A stretch of 64,000 nt of DNA from CATQGW01 sp965262235 (GCA_965262235.1 OZ253504.1:930001-994000), one strand, 5' to 3'; numbered from the stretch's first letter, positions 8,890 through 19,103 are shown. A program made the numbers and translations. The notes: generated by a model from the letters alone, not told the origin.

Positions 8890-8913
8890 AGGCCCAGCCT
8901 TGCGGCTGGGCCT
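8890..8913. terminator. perfect 10-bp hairpin, likely bidirectional terminator
   Basis: AGGCCCAGCC and GGCTGGGCCT pair perfectly around a TTGC loop, between the end of aceA (8939) and the start of the toxin-like gene. No T-run follows on either side, so it is only a candidate terminator. Confidence 0.45.
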
Positions 8914-8938
8914 CGTGTTGAGCGCTGTTGTTAGTGAG

Positions 8939-10249
<1,311 letters not shown>

Positions 10250-10318
10250 TCGGGGTCCCCTCTGTGTGCCCGGCCGGTCGTCGGTGACCGGTTGGTTCCG
10301 TGCTGATCGCGCGCATCC

Positions 10319-11908
10319 TCAGTCGAGATACGCGTAAGCCGGCTGCGTCAGAAACTCGGTGAACTCCTCATTGAGGATTAGACCGTCGAGGATCTCGCGC
10401 GCCACGCCGTAGCGCGACTCTTCGTCGCCGCCGAGCGCCTCGAGCTCCTCGTCGCGAATCTGCTCGTAGAGCTCAGCGGTGATCACCCGGCCGTCGTCGA
10501 GCGTGGCGCCGTGACGGAGCCACTGCCAGATCTGGCCGCGCGAAATCTCCGCCGTCGCGGCATCCTCCATCAGGTTGTTGATCGCCGCCGCGCCGTTGCC
10601 GTTGAGCCAGGAGTTCAGGTACTGCAGCGCCACGGAGATGTTGAGCCGCAAGCCGGCCTCCGTGATCGTGCCGCCACTCTGGTCGAGCGAGAGCAGCTGC
10701 GGCGCCTCGATTTCAACATCGTCGCGCATCCGCTCGCGCTGATTGGGCTCGCCGCCGAGCGCCTCCTCGAAGATCTCACGGGCGATCGGCACGAGGTCGG
10801 GGTGAGCGACCCAGGTGCCGTCGAAGCCGTCGCTCGATTCGCGCTCCTTGTCGGCGCGGACGCCGGAGAGCGCGATCTCGTTGATCGCCGGGTCGCGCCG
10901 GGAGGGAATGAAGGCGGCCATTCCACCCATCGCGTGGGCCCCGCGCTTGTGGCAGGTCTTGACCAGCAGCTCGGTGTAGGAGCGCATGAACGGCGTCGTC
11001 ATCGTGACCTGCACGCGGTCGGGCAGGGCGAAGGTGGGCTGCGCCTTGAAGCGCTTGACGGCGCTGAAGATGTAGTCCCAGCGGCCCGCGTTGAGGCCGG
11101 CCGAGTGGTCGCGCAGCTCGTAGAGAATCTCTTCCATCTCGAAGGCGGCCGGCAGCGTTTCGATCAACACCGTCGCGCGGACGCTGCCCTGGGGCACGTC
11201 CAGCTCATCCTGGGCGGCGACGAACACGTCGTTCCAGAGCCGCGCCTCGAGGTGGCTCTCCAGCTTCGCCAGGTAGAAGTAGGGGCCGGTCCCGCGGGCG
11301 ACCCGCTCGGCCGCGTTGTGGAACATGTAGAGGCCGAAGTCGAACAGGCTGGCCGAGAGCGGCTCATCATCAACCGTCACGTGCTTTTCGTCGAGGTGCC
11401 AGCCGCGCGGGCGGATCAGCAGCGTCGCGATCGTGTCGTTCAGCGTGCGGACGCTGCCGTCAGGGTTCTCGAAGGTGATCTCGCGGCGCACCGCGTCGCG
11501 CGCGTTGATCTGGCCGTTCACCACATTCGACCAGGTCGGCGAAAGCGAGTCCTCGAAGTCGGCCATGAATGCGTCGGCGCCGGAGTTCAGCGCGCCGATC
11601 ATCATCTTGCGGTCGACCGGCCCGGTGATCTCTGCCCAGCGCTGTTGCAGGTCCTCGGGAGTCGGCGCGACCTTCCAGGCCCCGAAGCGAATCTCTTCGG
11701 TGTCGGAGAGGAAGTCGGGCATGATGCCGGCGTCAAACTCGACCTGCCGCACATCGCGGCGGGCCAGCAGCTCGCGCCGTCGCGCATTGAAGTGCCGGTG
11801 CAGCCCGGCGAGGAACGCCAGCGCGTCCTCCGTCAGCACTGCTTCGAATCCCTCACTCAGCTCGCCCTGTACGTTCACGCCCTGTGGCAGCGTCAGCTCC
11901 GTCATCAT
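10319..11908 (-). CDS. aceB: malate synthase A
   Basis: 529 residues. It condenses glyoxylate with acetyl-CoA to malate, the second glyoxylate-shunt step. Isoform A landmarks are MADFEDSLSPTW, LIRPRGWHLDEKHV with the catalytic Arg, LIETLPAAFEMEEILYELRDHSAGLNAGRWDY region, and HAMGGMAAFIPSRRDP near residue 330. The start is one of two adjacent ATGs with GGAG about ten bases upstream. The gene heads the aceB-aceA unit and is divergent from the VOC gene; the 260 bases between them should hold both promoters. Presence of both enzymes implies growth on acetate, fatty acids or other C2 sources. Confidence 0.96.
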   Translation of the reverse strand: MMTELTLPQGVNVQGELSEGFEAVLTEDALAFLAGLHRHFNARRRELLARRDVRQVEFDAGIMPDFLSDTEEIRFGAWKVAPTPEDLQQRWAEITGPVDRKMMIGALNSGADAFMADFEDSLSPTWSNVVNGQINARDAVRREITFENPDGSVRTLNDTIATLLIRPRGWHLDEKHVTVDDEPLSASLFDFGLYMFHNAAERVARGTGPYFYLAKLESHLEARLWNDVFVAAQDELDVPQGSVRATVLIETLPAAFEMEEILYELRDHSAGLNAGRWDYIFSAVKRFKAQPTFALPDRVQVTMTTPFMRSYTELLVKTCHKRGAHAMGGMAAFIPSRRDPAINEIALSGVRADKERESSDGFDGTWVAHPDLVPIAREIFEEALGGEPNQRERMRDDVEIEAPQLLSLDQSGGTITEAGLRLNISVALQYLNSWLNGNGAAAINNLMEDAATAEISRGQIWQWLRHGATLDDGRVITAELYEQIRDEELEALGGDEESRYGVAREILDGLILNEEFTEFLTQPAYAYLD

Positions 11909-12170
11909 CGTTCCAGCTCTCCGTGCTCGGCTCTCAGGAATGTTCCGCGATTCGGGCCTGGCGGCCCGGGTCGTCGCCGCGGATGTGAACGTCAGATTAA
12001 GCTAGTCCGCCGCTCGCTCGCGTCAATGACTCGTGCGCTGCCCTATCGACAAGTTCAATACATACACGCACGAGCGCGATAGAGGAGCAGCGGAAACGTC
12101 CGCAGCGCGCCATTCGGTAAACTGGGCGCACGCGCCGCCGTCGGCGCCCAGCAGATGATCGAGGTGTGGA

Positions 12171-12755
12171 ATGCCGCTCACGAACAGCAAGACTACCGGT
12201 GACTTCGAGATCACCGGCGTCAACCACCTGGCGCTGGTCTGCAGCGATATGCAGCGCACGGTCGACTTCTACACCCAGGTCCTGGGCTTTCCGCTGATCA
12301 AGACGATCGAGCTGCCCAATGACATGGGCCAGCATTTCTTCTTCGACATGGGCAACGGCGCGAGCCTCGCGTTCTTCTGGTTCCCGGGGGCACCGGCGCC
12401 GCACCCGGGCATCTCGTCGCCCGACCCGAACACCTTCTTCGATCCCAGCGCAGAGCTGACCACCGCGATCGCCTCGATGAACCACATCGCCTTCGACGTG
12501 CCGGCGGACAAGATCGAGGCCTACCGCGAGAAGCTGCTCAACCACGGTGTGCGCTGCACGCCGATCATGAACCACGACGACTCGCCGCGCGGGATCAGCC
12601 GCGATGTGAACGACACCACGTTCGTGCGCAGCGTCTACTTCTACGACCCCGACGGGATCATGCTCGAGTTCGCGGCCTGGACGCGCGACCTCCACGAGGG
12701 CGACGTGAGCCACGCCCCGGCCCGCGCCCTGGAGGCCGCCCTCTCCGGCGACTGA
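12171..12755 (+). CDS. VOC-family (glyoxalase/extradiol dioxygenase-like) protein
   Basis: 194 residues with two vicinal-oxygen-chelate modules: ITGVNHLALVCSDMQRTVDFYTQVLGF at about 14-40 and MNHIAFDVPADKIEAYREKL at about 104-123. It ends with the strand VYFYDPDGIMLEF that gives the last Glu ligand. His near residue 19, His in MNHIAF and Glu in LEF would bind a metal. Substrate unknown; fosfomycin/bleomycin resistance, extradiol ring cleavage or epimerisation are all possible in this fold. A GAGGTG ribosome site precedes the ATG. Confidence 0.88.
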   Translation: MPLTNSKTTGDFEITGVNHLALVCSDMQRTVDFYTQVLGFPLIKTIELPNDMGQHFFFDMGNGASLAFFWFPGAPAPHPGISSPDPNTFFDPSAELTTAIASMNHIAFDVPADKIEAYREKLLNHGVRCTPIMNHDDSPRGISRDVNDTTFVRSVYFYDPDGIMLEFAAWTRDLHEGDVSHAPARALEAALSGD

Positions 12756-12827
12756 GCGGGCGAGGCGCCGCCAGACACGGAACAGGCAGCCACCAGGTCG
12801 ACGAGCGGCTGAGGCGGGCGGCAACCA

Positions 12828-13256
12828 AGGAAGCTCCGAATAACTCTCCCTCCGCCGTGCGGGGGGGAGATGTCACGGAGTGACAGAGCAACTGTGTTGA
12901 AGATCAACTCAGTCAGCGCTGTTGGGGCCCTGTCCGTCATTCCTGCGGAGGCAGGAATCCATGCGACCGCCGAACCGTGCGACGAGCCTCCATCCGCCCG
13001 ACGGCCCACCAGATCCCCCAGCGCACCGCGCGTGATCGGGCGCCGTCGAACATTGGGAGTGCCCTTGACCCCCACAGATCGCCTGGATTCCTGCCTGCGC
13101 AGGAATGACGGAACCAGCGGCTCCCGAGCCAGCGCGAACATACAAGGGGGGCTCCCCCGCTCAGCAACGGGTCGCCCCCCTCTGCCTTCGGCATCTCCCC
13201 CCGCTTTGCGGGGGGAGAGGGGATCCAACGTGTTCAGGGGATGCCTAATGCCGAAC
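12828..13256. mobile_element. miniature palindromic element, copy 1 (split by a nested element)
   Basis: The two arms lie at about 12828-12890 and 13141-13256. The left arm has CTCTCCC...GGGGGGAGATGTCACGG, the right arm GGCATCTCCCCCCGC...GGGGGGAGAGGGGATCC. The outer ends read AGGAAGCTCCGAA and, on the other strand, AGGCATCCCCTGAAC, so they are imperfect terminal inverted repeats. Related copies are at 32.13-32.31 and 46.34-46.52 kb. No coding potential. I see no other gene between 12756 and 13672. Confidence 0.65.
12936..13109. mobile_element. 174-bp element with 25-bp inverted ends, nested in copy 1
   Basis: The left end (12936-12960) and the reverse complement of the right end (13085-13109) agree at 24 of 25 positions. 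Each end is itself a near-palindrome around TTCCTGC..GCAGGAA. The 124 bases between have no gene. This looks like a REP/MITE-type unit inserted into the larger element around it. Confidence 0.7.
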
Positions 13257-13672
13257 GGTCGCTTTGGGGTTGAACGGCCTGAACGGAACCTGAACGAATC
13301 CGAACGCCGCTGAACAGCGACGATCCCGTCCCTCCGGCTCATCCTCGTATCTGGTAGGGGCCGCGCGCTGCGCGGCTCCGTGGCCGCGGCGGCCTGGCGC
13401 TTCCGACTTTCTGCCGAACGCCCTGAGCGCCGGGCCCGGATCGCGCGCCCGACCCGTGATTCGCTATCGCCCGCGCTACGCGCAGGCGCGCTCGATCCGG
13501 GTTCCTCGCGAATTTGGCCAACTGCTTACGCCCGCGTAGCAGTCGCCACACACGCGACGTAGAGCCTGACTCAGACGCGGGAACAAATCGATGCCCGCGA
13601 GCGTACGGTAACTGTGCTCGAGTAGCCCCTGATCGCGAGCTGAACAGGGGCATGCGGCACGAAGGGAGGCGA

Positions 13673-15169
13673 ATGATGACGAACGAGAACCGGACGGAAT
13701 CCGCTGCCCTCTTTGATGAGGTAGCTGTCTCCGAGGTGCGCGGCCCGAACCGCCACCGCGCGGCTGATCGCCGCGCACGCGGACGCGCTTCGATGCCGGA
13801 CGAAACGGGACTGGGGAAGATCGACTGGGGCTTCGCCGAGGACGCCGAAACGGCGTCCCCGCGCGCACGCTCGCGGCGAACCGAACTGCCCGACACTGAC
13901 GACCTGGTGCGGCAGTATTTCACCGACATCGGCCAGCACGCGCTGCTGACCCGCGAGGACGAGCAGCAGCTCGGCCGCGAAATCGAGTCGGCGCACTGGC
14001 TGTACGGCGTCGAGGAGTCGCTTGAGGCCACGCTCGGCGTGCGCCCGACCGTCCGCCAGACCTGGATCGAGCTGCTCCGCCAGCTCTCCGAGCTGATGCC
14101 CGTCCTGCGGATCGTCGCCGGCGAACTCGGCATCTCCTACCGGCATCTGCACGAGCTGACGGCCGACCCTGACTTCCGCGAGATGATCGACGGCGCGATC
14201 AACCAGACGCTCGCCGTCAAGATCGCGGCCGAGCGCGGGATCGAGCAGTCCGACGCCGAGGACCAGCTGATCGGCCTGTCGGTCGTGACCGACCTGCTCA
14301 CGCCGCGGCTGATCGCGGCGACCAGCCGGCTGCTCGGCGGCGACCGCCGGCTGCAGTCGCCGATCGGCGCAGCCAGCGCCGAGCTGCTCACGCCGCTCGA
14401 CGGACGCATCCGCCGCCACCTGCGGCGGGTCAAGACGGCGGGCTACGAGGCTGAACAGCGGATGCTCGAGTCGAACCTGCGGCTCGTCGTGGCCGTGGCC
14501 AAGAAGTACCGCAACACCGACCTTGGCCTGCTCGACCTCGTGCAGGAGGGCAACGTCGGCCTGATTCGTGCAGTCGAGAAGTTCGACTACCGCCGCGGCA
14601 ACAAGTTCTCCACCTACGCCACGTGGTGGATTCGCCAGGCGGTGACGCGCTCGATGGCCGACGCGGGGCGGGTGATCCGCATCCCGGTCCACACCAGCGA
14701 GCTGCTCAACAAGCTGCAGCGCGCGGAGCGGCGGTTCACGCAGGAGTACCAGCGCGATCCCAACGAGACCGAGCTGTCCGAGCTGCTCGAACTGCCGATC
14801 GAGCGGGTGCGCGAGCTGCGCATGATCAGCCGCATCCCGACCTCGCTCGATAAGAGTCTCGTCGAGGACGACGACACCGCGCTGGAGGACTTCATCGCCG
14901 ACGAGCAGACGCCGTCGCCCGAGCAGGTCGCCACCCAGCGGGCCGGGACGGAAGCGCTCGAGGACGCCCTCGACACGCTCGACGAGCGCGAGCGGGCGGT
15001 CATCTCGCTGCGCTTCGGGCTCGTTGACGGCGAGAGCCGCACGCTCGAACAGGTCGGCAAGGAGTTCGACCTGACGCGCGAGCGGATTCGCCAGATTCAG
15101 GCCAACGCGTTCCGCAAGCTGCGCCGCCCGGAGCAGCTCAGCGCGCTGCGCGAGTACCTGTCGGCCTAG
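13673..15169 (+). CDS. primary-type sigma-70 RNA polymerase sigma factor
   Basis: 498 residues from the first of two adjacent ATGs after a GGGAGG site. A basic, poorly conserved N-terminus is followed by region 1.2 (DDLVRQYFTDIGQHALLTRE, about 76-95) and a long insert to about 260. Region 2 runs about 262-338 (SNLRLVVAVAKKYRN, DLVQEGNVGLIRAVEKFDY, KFSTYATWWIRQA). Region 3 follows, then region 4 with the -35 helix-turn-helix (LEQVGKEFDLTRERIRQIQ, about 458-476). Full regions 2.4 and 4.2 mark it as RpoD/SigA or a close group 2 paralogue. The insert of about 150 residues between regions 1.2 and 2 resembles those of Chloroflexota sigma factors. Confidence 0.93.
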   Translation: MMTNENRTESAALFDEVAVSEVRGPNRHRAADRRARGRASMPDETGLGKIDWGFAEDAETASPRARSRRTELPDTDDLVRQYFTDIGQHALLTREDEQQLGREIESAHWLYGVEESLEATLGVRPTVRQTWIELLRQLSELMPVLRIVAGELGISYRHLHELTADPDFREMIDGAINQTLAVKIAAERGIEQSDAEDQLIGLSVVTDLLTPRLIAATSRLLGGDRRLQSPIGAASAELLTPLDGRIRRHLRRVKTAGYEAEQRMLESNLRLVVAVAKKYRNTDLGLLDLVQEGNVGLIRAVEKFDYRRGNKFSTYATWWIRQAVTRSMADAGRVIRIPVHTSELLNKLQRAERRFTQEYQRDPNETELSELLELPIERVRELRMISRIPTSLDKSLVEDDDTALEDFIADEQTPSPEQVATQRAGTEALEDALDTLDERERAVISLRFGLVDGESRTLEQVGKEFDLTRERIRQIQANAFRKLRRPEQLSALREYLSA

Positions 15170-15192
15170 TCATCGATGACGCGGCGTGCCGT

Positions 15193-15213
15193 CGCGGGGC
15201 CTTCGGCCCTGCG
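15193..15213 (+). terminator. candidate terminator hairpin after the sigma gene
   Basis: GCGGGGCC and GGCCCTGC pair (one G-T) around a TTC loop, 25 bases after the sigma-factor stop and before tRNA-Gly. No T-run follows. Confidence 0.35.
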
Positions 15214-15233
15214 GCGGCTACGCTGCGGAGCAC

Positions 15234-15305
15234 GCGGGGGTAGCTCAGGGGTAGAGCTCCTGCCTTCCAAGCAGGTGGCCGCGGGTTCGAATCCCGTCCC
15301 CCGCT
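15234..15305 (+). tRNA. tRNA-Gly (anticodon TCC)
   Basis: 72 nt. Acceptor GCGGGGG pairs with CCCCCGC; D arm GCTC..GAGC; anticodon stem CCTGC/GCAGG around loop CTTCCAA gives anticodon TCC, reading GGA/GGG; T arm GCGGG-TTCGAAT-CCCGT. The discriminator is T, as expected for glycine. CCA is not encoded. Confidence 0.95.
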
Positions 15306-15368
15306 CCCAGATTCGCCCAAGCAGGCCGATTCGGAGTGGGGCCCTCCCACGAATCGTCGGCGCTGAAC

Positions 15369-15863
15369 TCAACGCGTTCGCCAATCGGTGCTGAAATCCA
15401 GCTGCCGCACCATCTCGAAGGTGTTCATGCAGTTCACCCGTAAGTCGGCGCAGACGTCGGGAATGTGGCGATTCGCTCGAGTTCGCTTCGGCCGGGAATG
15501 CTCGGTCGTGACCACTGCACGAGCGTCGCGATCCAGGAGAGCGTGCGCGATGAGCGATGCATCATCGTCGATCGTCTCGACCTCAACCTCGCTGAGGTCC
15601 GGCGCATACCCTTCGGCCAGTACCTGACTAAGCGCCTGCGCAGGCAGATCCTCGTCTAGTAGCAAGTCTCGTCGATTGAGTCTCAACCAAGCTGCGAGCT
15701 GATCGTCGGCGTCGATCATCTTTCGATAGACCGCGTCGGGAATCTTCACGATTCCCGACGCCCCCTGTTCGACGAGCCACGCCCAGAATTCGGGCACGCG
15801 ATCCATCGGGTAGTAGTCACGCTGTGCGTCAATCAGGACGTTCGCATCGAGCAGGTAGAGCAC
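15369..15863 (-). CDS. DUF4411-type PIN-like toxin candidate
   Basis: 164 residues from a GTG. YLLDANVLIDAQRDYYPMD near the N-terminus gives the first PIN-type aspartate, DDASLIAHAL the middle acidic pair and ARAVVTTEHSRPKR the third. This is the DUF4411 layout, a predicted PIN ribonuclease. It begins 10 bases after the IrrE-type metalloprotease gene. DUF4411 with an Xre-COG2856 (ImmA/IrrE) partner is a recurrent predicted toxin-antitoxin arrangement, so the pair probably acts together. A longer frame starts at 15911, inside the neighbour. Confidence 0.8.
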   Translation of the reverse strand: MLYLLDANVLIDAQRDYYPMDRVPEFWAWLVEQGASGIVKIPDAVYRKMIDADDQLAAWLRLNRRDLLLDEDLPAQALSQVLAEGYAPDLSEVEVETIDDDASLIAHALLDRDARAVVTTEHSRPKRTRANRHIPDVCADLRVNCMNTFEMVRQLDFSTDWRTR

Positions 15864-15873
15864 GTGACGGCGT

Positions 15874-17061
15874 TCAGCGCGAGGCGCTCGAACCGACCAT
15901 TGCGCCCACATGCTGCGGCTTCACACCCAGCACACGAGCCGCTTTGGTGGTCGGCAGAGATCCTGTCGCGAGCAAGCCTTCGACCTCACCCAGCAGCAAC
16001 GGCCCGATCCGATGCCTGCGAACGACGTAGTAGCTCGGCCCGCCCGGAGAATCGTCTGCGCTTGCGCGAGACCGACCCTGGCGCCATTGCTTGCGGAATA
16101 CGCCCAAGACCTGGTTCAGTCGATCACGCCCGATCATCCCCTGGCGAAATGCCCGATACGCGACCATCGACCCGCTCAGATTCGCCTCACTTGCGAACGC
16201 GGTGATCCGCTGCATCAACTCCTCGATCGTGAGTTGATCGCTGATCCGAAGCGCTGCTGCCTCGTGGCGGGGCAGCAGGAAGTCGCCCGCCACGTCGTCG
16301 CAGAACCGCTCAACCTGCGTGTCGCCCCAGGCACCACCGACGCCGGTCTGCCCGAGCAAGAGGTGGACCAGCTCGTGCAGCAGTGTGAACGACCAAGCGG
16401 CGCGCGAATCGTATTCGTTAATCACGATGAACGGCGCGACATCGTCGGCGAGCGACAGCCCACGGAACGTCTCAATCGCGATCTCTGAATGATGCGAGCC
16501 CAGATCGCCCTTCAACATCACGAAGACACCGGACCGCTCCGCCGCCGCGCGGAGCAGGGCAAACGCACGCTGCGCTGTCGACTCCGCGCGATAGTCAGCC
16601 CCGCTCATCCCCAGCAGCTCGATCAGCGCCTTCAACGTCGCGCCCGCGCCCGCATCGACGCGACAGGATCCGACGAACGCACGCACCGGCGTCTCGTCGT
16701 CATCGAGCAGTGCGGCGCGCAGCATCTGCTGTCTTGCGTGGATATCGCGCATTAGCGCCCCGAGCAGCGCCTCGTCACGCTCTGAGCCATCCTGCCGCTG
16801 CGAACGAAAATCCGTCCCGATGTTCGTGGGGGCGGGAATCTGATCGAGGTAGAAGCTGATCAGCGGCCGGCGATATTGCTTCGCCATCCGGTGCAGCTGC
16901 GATGTCGACGGCTCAGCGTCGCCCGCCTCGATCGCCGCCAGCCGTTCCGCGGCAGGGACGCCGCGCGCCGGGCCCAGCTGGATCTTCTTTGCTGCCTCGT
17001 CCAGCGACAGCGCCGCGGTCTCGCGCGCCCAGCGCAGCAGCGCGGGATTGATGCCTGCCAT
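15874..17061 (-). CDS. ImmA/IrrE-family metallopeptidase with N-terminal Xre-like HTH
   Basis: 395 residues. Residues 1-70 form an Xre-like helix-turn-helix (LLRWARETAALSLDEAAKKI, then AERLAAIEAGDAEPSTSQLHRMAKQYRRPL). The zinc motif HELVH is at 229-233, with the downstream acid in VERFCDDVAGDFLLP. This is the COG2856/DUF955 design in which a protease domain inactivates a repressor. About 120 extra C-terminal residues follow, ending in a second HTH-looking stretch (TKAARVLGVKPQHVGAM). It sits directly upstream of the PIN-like gene and is probably its antitoxin or regulator. Confidence 0.88.
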   Translation of the reverse strand: MAGINPALLRWARETAALSLDEAAKKIQLGPARGVPAAERLAAIEAGDAEPSTSQLHRMAKQYRRPLISFYLDQIPAPTNIGTDFRSQRQDGSERDEALLGALMRDIHARQQMLRAALLDDDETPVRAFVGSCRVDAGAGATLKALIELLGMSGADYRAESTAQRAFALLRAAAERSGVFVMLKGDLGSHHSEIAIETFRGLSLADDVAPFIVINEYDSRAAWSFTLLHELVHLLLGQTGVGGAWGDTQVERFCDDVAGDFLLPRHEAAALRISDQLTIEELMQRITAFASEANLSGSMVAYRAFRQGMIGRDRLNQVLGVFRKQWRQGRSRASADDSPGGPSYYVVRRHRIGPLLLGEVEGLLATGSLPTTKAARVLGVKPQHVGAMVGSSASR

Positions 17062-17124
17062 GTTCGCACTCCGACTGCACGATATCCGCCTGCGCCGGAC
17101 CGCCTCCGGAGATGCCTTGGTGGA

Positions 17125-18198
17125 CTACTTCAGGGGCCAGATGACCTCGGTGAGCCACTTGGAGGGGTCGGGCTCGGCGCCGGGGTCGGTGAGGTAGCGC
17201 TCGCGCGGCTCGCCGCTTAATTCGCGCCCGTTCTCCGCGCTCCAGGCCATGATCGCCTCGTAGGCGGTGGAGAGGGCTTCGTACGGCCCGTAGTAGTCGA
17301 CCTTTGCCGCCTCGCCGGCGGGCAGCTCGAGCACCGCCAGCGGCGGCTCCGGGGCGTATCCGGCGCCCACTTCGAGCCCGGCCGACATGTCGGCGCGCTC
17401 GCTGTCCATAAAGTGGTAGACGGCCGTCGGCACGCCCATCTCGGGCGCGCCCTCGCGCTGCATCTGCTCGTACGCGCCGGGGAACATGCGCGCGAACGCC
17501 TGCGCGAGGTCGGCCGTGGCGACCTGCTCGCGGAACGCGGCCAGGAACTGAGTGGGTAGCTGCACCAGCTGGACATCAAGCGTCATCGATCGCTCCTTCA
17601 ACCGTTCACTGCCAATCGGACCGCGCGAGCACCATATTACCCGCAATTCGGTCACAATCGCATCAACGCGGCGGTCGCTGCCAGCCATCGGGACCGCGTC
17701 CAACACCTGCATGCCAAATCCCAGCCCAACGCGAATCGCAGTCGATTTGGCCAGCAGGCGATCGTAGTAGCCGCGCCCCATGCCCAGACGCCCGCCGGCG
17801 CGATCGAACGCCAGACCCGGCAGCAGGAACAGATCGACCTCGGCCGGCTCGACGACCTCGGTGCGCGCCGGGTCGGGCTCGAGCAGGCCGAACGAACCGG
17901 GAATCAGCTGATCGAGAGCGCTGACGCGGCGCAGCTCGAGATCGGGCCCCGCGACGCGCGGGCAGACGAGCGTCTTGCCGGCTGCGAGGCAGATTCGGGC
18001 CAGCTCAAGCGTCTCGACCTCTCCGGGCAACGCGCCGATGAAGAGCTGGACGGTCGTTGCGGCCTGCCACGGCCTGAATGACGCGACTCGCGCCGCGATC
18101 GCCGATGACCATGCGCGCCGCAGCTCGGCCGGCAGCGCGCCACGTGAGCGCCGCAACGTTGCGCGCAGTTCCGCCTTTGCTGCGCTGGGATCGTCCAT
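17125..18198 (-). CDS. 5-formyltetrahydrofolate cyclo-ligase fused in frame to a GyrI-like domain
   Basis: 357 residues. Residues 1-190 are a 5-FTHF cyclo-ligase (ATP-dependent conversion of 5-formyl-THF to methenyl-THF). AAKAELRATLRRSR is the N-terminal basic helix, then FIGALPGEVET, VDLFLLPGLAFDRAGGRLGMGRGYYDR (the family signature) and VDAIVTE at its normal end. There is no stop. After about 14 linker residues a complete 153-residue GyrI/AraC-effector-like domain begins at Met205. Its ATG at 17586 keeps its own AAGGAG. It may therefore be made both as a fusion and as a free second protein. Residues VEVGAGYAPEP-like and KVDYYGPYEAL support the GyrI fold. Confidence 0.8.
   Translation of the reverse strand: MDDPSAAKAELRATLRRSRGALPAELRRAWSSAIAARVASFRPWQAATTVQLFIGALPGEVETLELARICLAAGKTLVCPRVAGPDLELRRVSALDQLIPGSFGLLEPDPARTEVVEPAEVDLFLLPGLAFDRAGGRLGMGRGYYDRLLAKSTAIRVGLGFGMQVLDAVPMAGSDRRVDAIVTELRVIWCSRGPIGSERLKERSMTLDVQLVQLPTQFLAAFREQVATADLAQAFARMFPGAYEQMQREGAPEMGVPTAVYHFMDSERADMSAGLEVGAGYAPEPPLAVLELPAGEAAKVDYYGPYEALSTAYEAIMAWSAENGRELSGEPRERYLTDPGAEPDPSKWLTEVIWPLK
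17586..17598 (-). promoter_or_regulatory. internal ribosome binding site and start inside the fusion
   Basis: AAGGAG lies at 17593-17598 (minus strand), six bases before an in-frame ATG (17584-17586) that begins the GyrI-like domain. It would allow separate translation of a 153-residue protein ending at 17125. Confidence 0.7.
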
Positions 18199-18204
18199 TC
18201 GGCG

Positions 18205-19050
18205 CTAGGGCAGCCCGGCCCCACCGACCTCGACATCGAACGCGCGGATCCGACCCGTGCGCGGGTCGCCGGGCTGCGGCGCGGCGGTCACCGCTTCGAG
18301 CGTGAAGAGCGTCTTGCGTTCCGGTCCGCCGAGCATGCAGGCGTAGACGCCGAAGTCCTCGACATCGATTCGCTCCAGCACCTCGCCGCCCTCGGCCACA
18401 CGCGCGACGGCGCCCGGCGTGATCGGCACCGCAACCCAGATGCAACCCTCGGCGTCGAGGCAGATGCCGTCGGGCGGGAATCCGAGATCGGCCCAGACGC
18501 GCTGGTTGCTCAGCGCGCCGTCGGGCTCAATGTCGAACGCGGTCAGCCGCTGGCCCATGCTTTCGCCCACGACCAGCGTCTTGCCGTCGGGCGTGATCAC
18601 CGTGCCGTTGGGGAACTCGATGTCATCGGCCACCACGCGCGCGTCACCATCGGGCGTGACCAGCACGATCGTCGTGGCTCGCGGCGATTCGCCCCCCTGG
18701 AAGTTGAAGCCGAAGTTGCCGATGTAGGCGTTGCCCTCGGCGTCAACCACCATGTCGTTGCAGTGATACGGCGCGTACTGGCTGATGTCGGCGACCTCGT
18801 AGAGCCCATCCGGGTCGAGCCGCAGCAGCTTGCGGTCGACCATCGAAACCACGAGCAAGCGACCGTCCGGCAGCCAGCCCAGCCCCGACGGTTGCTGCGG
18901 GACCTCAACGATCGTTTCGCGATTCCCGTCCATGTCGACGGCCACGACCTCGTGCGCGTGCATGTCGGAGAACCACAGCCGGCCCTCATGCCAGCGCGGC
19001 CCCTCCGGGAAGACCAACCCGTTCAGCAACACCCGTCCCTCACGCGCCAT
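18205..19050 (-). CDS. SMP-30/gluconolactonase/LRE-family beta-propeller hydrolase
   Basis: 281 residues. FPEGPRW near residues 14-20 gives the first metal-ligand Glu, YHCNDMVVDAEGNAYIGNFG the central Asn, and GFPPDGICLDAEGCIWVAV the later Asp. These are the calcium/zinc ligands of the six-bladed SMP-30 propeller. Family members hydrolyse lactones such as gluconolactone or organophosphates; the natural substrate here is unknown. It ends six bases before the cyclo-ligase start and may be co-transcribed with it. Confidence 0.9.
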   Translation of the reverse strand: MAREGRVLLNGLVFPEGPRWHEGRLWFSDMHAHEVVAVDMDGNRETIVEVPQQPSGLGWLPDGRLLVVSMVDRKLLRLDPDGLYEVADISQYAPYHCNDMVVDAEGNAYIGNFGFNFQGGESPRATTIVLVTPDGDARVVADDIEFPNGTVITPDGKTLVVGESMGQRLTAFDIEPDGALSNQRVWADLGFPPDGICLDAEGCIWVAVPITPGAVARVAEGGEVLERIDVEDFGVYACMLGGPERKTLFTLEAVTAAPQPGDPRTGRIRAFDVEVGGAGLP

Positions 19051-19103
19051 GATCGCCTCCGTTCAGCTCGCCGCAAACGATTCCACCGCTTCGCGCGTCG
19101 GGG

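Noticed and set aside
8890..8913. Strong intrinsic terminator
   Set aside because: Perfect stem but no T-run on either strand, so kept only as a candidate.
10511..12082. 523-codon frame on the plus strand
   Set aside because: Antisense to malate synthase, which has all family motifs.
12828..13256. Insertion sequence
   Set aside because: No transposase frame; only palindromic non-coding elements.
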